NCBI GenBank assembly: GCA_002914805.1 | Contig: JXTB01000248.1 | Span: forward strand, 356,010 to 420,009 | Origin: Parasponia andersonii | Taxonomy: Eukaryota > Streptophyta > Magnoliopsida > Rosales > Cannabaceae | Length of the DNA stretch: 64,000 nucleotides | Direction of reading: 5' to 3' | Shown here: positions 58,881-64,000 of the stretch, piece by piece | Layout of the letters: every line of letters begins with the position of its first letter | Numbering within the stretch: position 1 is the first letter of the stretch | Position numbers and translations under genes: made by a program | The notes under the pieces: generated by a model | Database searches by the model: none | What the model was told of the DNA's origin: nothing | Seen by the model: only the letters and a program-made list of their open reading frames with translations

Positions 58881-61415
58881 GTAATCAATTTGGAAAAAAA
58901 AAATATTTTAAAAGAAAGGGGAAAAAAGGATAAGAAAATAAAATGAAAAGGATAAAGAAAATAAATAAAAGGAAAAAAAATGACATAGAAAAGATAAATG
59001 AAGGACATTTAATGAAAAAAGTAAAGTACAGGAAAAAAAATGCAAATTTTAAATGGAAAAAGAGAGAACAAGGGTTCGAATCATTCACGTGACAAAAGGA
59101 ATACATCGTTCCAAACCACTAGACTATTTGGTTTTAAAGACTTGATATCCCATTTTTTCTATTCATAAATATGCGCATTTAATTACTGTTTTTAAAAAAT
59201 ACCAACTGCATACCATATGGAAGCTGGATACTTTAAGTGACCGTATATATGTAACTTTTTTTTTCACACTAAAACCCTTAAAAACCGTGTGGGAAAAGGA
59301 TACAGATAGGAGTAATTTCAGCCTAAATGACTTTTTTTGTTAATATTTTTTAAAATAATACTTTTAGGAATGTTAAAAATTTTTGACCTGTGGCCAGATT
59401 ATTCGTCAAATTATTTCTGACCATGAAAACTCCTAAAATTATCATTAAATAATGATAAAAAAAACTTTTTGACTTGAAACTCTTAAAAGTCATTTAAAAA
59501 AAATCATAAAACCATCATTTAGGCCCAAATTAATCCATCTCTTTTTCCCAAATAATTTTCAATTAATATATATATATATGCACACATTTATCATATTTTT
59601 AAAAGTATTTTTTTAATTTATCTTTATGTTTTATAAAATAGAAAGAGAATAAGTATTAAATAATATATATTTATTGTTTTTTTTTTTCAACCACCCAAAG
59701 TATATTAACAGTTAGATAATCATTCATGATTAAAAAAAACTACTTATAAATAGATAAAACGAGAAAAATACCATTATGGCCCTTAAATATATAATGAAGT
59801 TAGATATATCATATACTTGTATCTGTACCTGATTCCATGAACCCGAATAAATCTACCGAAATATTATTTTGTTATTTGTTTCAAACAAAAGGAATTAATA
59901 AGCTAACGAAAGAAACAGGAAGGACATGGTTCACCGCATCAGTACAGGTGAAACATGCAAGCTGATGTCATTCCCATGAAAGCTTGCCCCATAAAAATGA
60001 TAAAATTATTATCCACAAAAAGACAAAATTACTACACTAACCCCTGTATAAATTATTTAAGTTTATAAATATTAAAGAAAGAAAAACCTAAAAAGCAAAG
60101 GGAAGACAATATAAAAGTAGGAAACTAACTCTAACATTTAGGACAAATATGGAAAGATAAAATAGAAAGTCTAATATGCTCCCCTAAAACATAAAAATTG
60201 CTTGATTTTATTGAAACCCAACAAGGAACAAGTGAAAAATTAGACAATGAGTTGCTTATCAGAGCTTAGTATATATATAATAGATAAGAAACAAGGAATC
60301 CATTTCAATTTTAGCATTTTTTTTTTTAAAATTCAGAAGTTACCTTGCCCCTAACATTTTATCTCATAATTATTTTATGTTATTTGGTAAATAAGAGGAG
60401 AGAAAACTGAATTCTCACATAATTATTTTATCGGTACATTATTGTTTTAAGTTATATGATGGTAATTTAGTGATCAAGTTTCCTTTCTCAATTTATTTTC
60501 CCTCCGATTTGGAAAAATTATAATTTAGTGAACTACGCTCTTCTTATATCTTTCAACTCTTTTATCTTCTACCAACTGACCCTTCCTAACTTTCTCTTAC
60601 ACGGTCCTATTAAATTCAAGAGAAACGGTTCATATTTAATTACCTAGAATTTAATTGGACTGTTAGTTAGTTATTAATCCATCAATGGGGAGAAGAGGAA
60701 CAAAGTTATTTTTTATATAAGGGAAAAAACAAATAGTAAATAGAAAGAATGACAATAAACCAATCCTATTAATTCTCTTGACTGTTTGTTTGAAGGATTT
60801 AAGTCAAAAGGACATGGCATATTTTGATTAAAGTACAACAATGGGACATAATTCAAGGACAAACGACTTCTATCCAACTTAAGCAGAGCAGGCGGGTATG
60901 ACACATGAATGAGTTTTTTTAGCACCCTGTGAAACTACCTTCATTAAATGGGACTGATCAGCCATGAACAACATGATGCTGCCCTAAATACAGACTGCTT
61001 CACAAACAATAGAGATGCTTATAGCTGCACTCTTCGAGAAACATCTTTTTTTTTTTCTTTTTTCTTTTCTGTTTTTTCCAAATTGATGTTGCAGTGATGC
61101 ATAGCTTAAGTTTGGTAAGAGGTATAGGGGGGACTCCCTCCTGAGACCATAAAGACTGACTTGTTTATTTTCGCTACATGGATATAGCTTGAAACAAAAC
61201 TCCTGCAGGCCACCTTGAGGTGCACAGTAAACTCTCTCACTTTGCTACTTAAAGCCAATTCCGGACAGCCTATAGATATCACCGATGAAGTTTTGCATGA
61301 AAAAGTAGAACCTAAGAGGACAAAAAGCAAGCTTTTGCTGAAGGAAGAGCAAGATCTTCTAGATGGCCTCTTTGAAGGGATATATGAGCTGCTTCTGCTG
61401 TCAAAACAGCTTCAT
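58881..61415. other. AT-rich intergenic DNA, no gene seen
   Basis: A purine-rich tract of about 180 bp covers 58882-59060. A perfect tRNA-type B box (ggttcgaatc, about 59071-59080) stands without an A box. The part next to 61415 is probably the 3' untranslated and flanking region of the superoxide dismutase gene on the minus strand. Confidence 0.5.
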
Positions 61416-64000
61416 TTAAGCAATAGGCACCTTAGGCTGGCCTAGATTCACAAACGACTCAGCACGGGCCATGCGAGCCATTGCCATGTTCCAAGACACA
61501 AGGTTGTTCATAAACACGTTTACATATTTAGCTCTGTCATTCTGTTAGGAAAATGCACAAAGAAGGTCACCACAGAAGATCACACCATTAAGACAAGGAT
61601 TTGGGGACAGTGGTTTTACTTACCCTGTAATCCCGATAATATGCATGCTGCACGAGAGACGAGATATTATCAATACCACCAAACTATAGAGAAAAAAATT
61701 ATAACAGAGAGAAAATAAGTAATCTTCGTGCAGAGAGAGAGAGTACCTCCCACATATCCAAACTGATAATGGGCTACACAAAAAGAGACAAAAATATGAT
61801 CACATAACTCTTCTTGTAAGTAGTAAAATTAAAGGTTTAAGGAGCCCTTAAAAAGTTCTATATGACTCACTATATCATCCCACACAAGTGGCGTGACTGC
61901 ATTTGATGTTTTAATTATTTGAAGTTGCTTCTCTTTCCTCTTCACTGAAACGGTCAAACGGAGAAGGACATGTTAGTAACCAAAAGATAAGAGTAGCAAC
62001 ATAAAACAAGCAGGATTTTTCGTTTCAGTATCATAAAACAGATCATGTAGGGGTACCTCACCAGATAGGACATTCCCATTTAATGGAATATTAATTCTAG
62101 TGCTTCCTTTAATGGTAACTTACTCGATATAAAATACAATTTAATTCAATAATTTTCCAAAAAAAATACAAATTTAATAGGGAGAAATTGTAACTAACAC
62201 CAATTTCATTTTAAATTAGTGTCAAATGTTACCTCAGAAGAAAAAAGTAGGTTTTGTCAGAAACTACAAAATAAAATAAATCACACCAATTTGAAAATTA
62301 AATAGCAAAGAACTTACGGACAAGCCAAACCCAGCCAGAGCCGAAAAGTGTAAGTGCTGCTTCCGTGAACTTCTCTCTAAAATTTGTGAAGGAACCAAAA
62401 TCCTTTTCTATTTGCTCAAGCACACCAAGTACGGGCATGTCCCCTCCTCCACGTTGCATGGATTCCCAAAAGAAGTCATGATTCCAGACCTGATACCATA
62501 GGATTAGTTATTTGGAGCTATATTTAACAGAAAAATATCCACATGAATGAACTTGAAATGGTATTTCCACACAAAATACGGAAATAAAAGCAATTCATAA
62601 AAATTTNCCTATATAAATGCATTCAATGAAAAAAAAAATGGATGGACGCACAAGATTTCTTCCACATATGGCAGGTGCATGCAGATTTGAAGACCAACAC
62701 AAACATTAAAAAGTAAAATAAAATATACTGGATGCGGTTTCCCATCTTTACTCTTTTACCAAGAGAAAAGAACATTTTCCTCAAATTTTAGATAAATAGT
62801 TCTTCTATATGTTACTTCAACAAGTCCACACAGACAGATTCCAATATCCAGTAAAGGGAGTAAATAAAGGAGCAGATTTCAATACCTGGGCAGCATTATT
62901 AAATTCAGGTAAAGGGTTTCCATTATTATATGTTACTTTGACAAGTTCATCCAAGGTGTAACCATACAGTATTTCATTCTTCTCCAGTTGTTTGTTCAAA
63001 TCATCGACATAATTACGATGATGCGCACCCCAGTGCACCTCCAGAGTCCTTTGACTCATATAGGGTTCTAAAGCATCCTACGAAAAACATTACCACAGTC
63101 AATACAAGAAAATATTAGCAAGAGACCTCAAAAACTGCTACATGTATGAATGGCGTAATTTTCTGTCACCAAAGTATTATCAGTTTACAACTAAAATATG
63201 TAATTTGGAGTCAAATCGGTACATGTTTTTCTTTGTTTCTTTTCATCATTTAATCGAGTACAAGTCATCAAAGTTCAGGCCAAAATTTGATTCCTTTGAT
63301 AAGATTTATTTTTGTTTTCATATATAACTTTTCTTTCTCTTGTCAAATTATTGGAGGATTGGGACATTTTCCAAACACTGATAGACATATAATGGTTTCA
63401 ATACTCTTGTTGACATCATTAGCTCTTTCCTCATGTCAATCTTTTGTTTTCTTATTGCTACAAAAACACATATCTAAGTAGCAAGCACAACTACGTCTTG
63501 TACATGCTCACCTTTGCAGTCCTTGATACACATGCATGTACAGTTTTCGTACATCCATTGTTTTATATATGAAGTGGTTATTATGACATGTATTGTATAA
63601 AAGTTAAAATTATCACTTTTTGAAGGGCTATAAGAAACTATATTCCAGAAGAAGAGACCATAGGATAACATCACCGAAATGCATCAAAGGTAAATTGGGT
63701 TATATAAACAAATCAAACATCATACAACTTTTTAAAAGAAACTGCGTATTCTTGATAAACTTATTTAGTAGCAGAGCCTATAACGTGATTTGGATAGCAT
63801 AATAAAATGCTCCTATTAGTAGTTTAGCAATTCCCTAAACAAATGAGAAGTTTTGAGCTGTTTCTTGACTTTTGTTCTTAGGACTAACTTACTTACTTCC
63901 TTTCTTTTTTGCCTGGTAACCAACACATGTATGTAGCTACTTACAAGTTTATAAGGTGGTGTCTGTAAGCCATGGTAAGCATAAACTTTAGAAGCTGAAC
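61416..64000 (-). CDS. FSD3: Chloroplast iron superoxide dismutase, FSD3 type (5' end outside window)
   Basis: Converts superoxide to hydrogen peroxide and oxygen; FSD3 works with FSD2 in plastid nucleoids, where both are linked to the plastid-encoded RNA polymerase. Exons (minus): 63945-64000 (partial), 62886-63077, 62318-62489, 61871-61944, 61747-61773, 61624-61647, 61416-61541. All introns are GT-AG, and the frame is open to TAA at 61416, giving 222 residues in the window. Seen in order: [32 protein letters not shown] (first metal His), FNNAAQ then [11 protein letters not shown] (second His), [18 protein letters not shown] (metal Asp and His), [20 protein letters not shown]. All four expected metal ligands are present. 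The transit peptide is missing because the gene runs off the edge. The C-terminal ending (PKVPIA) and AYxGLxTPPY entry favour FSD3 over FSD2. No disabling change seen. Confidence 0.95.

Noticed and set aside
59071-59080. tRNA-type B box (ggttcgaatc)
   Set aside because: No A box at the right distance and no cloverleaf arms. Probably a fragment of a SINE or other repeat.
58885-59106. Minus-strand Phe/Leu-rich frame resembling membrane segments
   Set aside because: It is the complement of a purine-rich tract. The hydrophobicity follows from T-rich codons only.
61215-61445. 76-codon plus-strand frame with a leucine-rich end
   Set aside because: Overlaps the last coding exon and 3' flank of the superoxide dismutase gene on the opposite strand. 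No family recognised and no splice support.

Overview
This window is nuclear DNA from a flowering plant, most likely a eudicot. The background is very AT-rich, the host genes carry small exons with GT-AG introns, and most of the sequence is LTR retrotransposons and decayed repeats. There are no bacterial-style operons, ribosome binding sites or CRISPR arrays. Only one host gene looks intact: a chloroplast iron superoxide dismutase (FSD3 type) on the minus strand at the right edge, whose first exon(s) lie beyond the window.

Layout. 1-7948 is AT-rich intergenic DNA with two TIR-type miniature elements (1722-2232 and 5548-5910) and a 35-bp minisatellite (4655-4829). 7949-19996 is a complete but disabled 12-kb Ty3/gypsy element of the Tat type: two 820-bp LTRs, gag, pol with a second RNase H before integrase, three tandem-repeat blocks, and a separate antisense spliced gene with its own TATA box. 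20002-25468 holds a broken 5' fragment (ten exons) of a nuclear-pore anchor (NUA/TPR) gene on the minus strand, plus a 52-base N gap. 26771-27181 is a third miniature element.

28176-46119 is the most layered region. An RPA1-like (single-stranded DNA binding) pseudogene on the minus strand is split by a 5-kb minus-strand copia element (28220-42918, TSD GGTGT). That element is itself split by a 9.7-kb plus-strand copia element (30070-39773, TSD AATAC). A probable solo LTR (43711-45052) sits in another exon of the same RPA-like gene. LTR divergence judged by eye (about 14% for the outer copia, about 4-5% for the inner one) agrees with the nesting order.

47345-52199 is a minus-strand gypsy element that keeps one LTR, gag, protease and part of reverse transcriptase but is truncated before integrase. 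52200-61415 is AT-rich DNA with several tandem-repeat families and no recognisable gene. 61416-64000 is the FSD3-type gene.

None of the retroelements could make a full polyprotein: each has several stops and frameshifts. The least familiar structures are the antisense spliced gene inside the gypsy element, the GC-rich palindromic island in the leader of the inner copia element, and the exact-period repeat arrays (100 bp, 35 bp, 25 bp).
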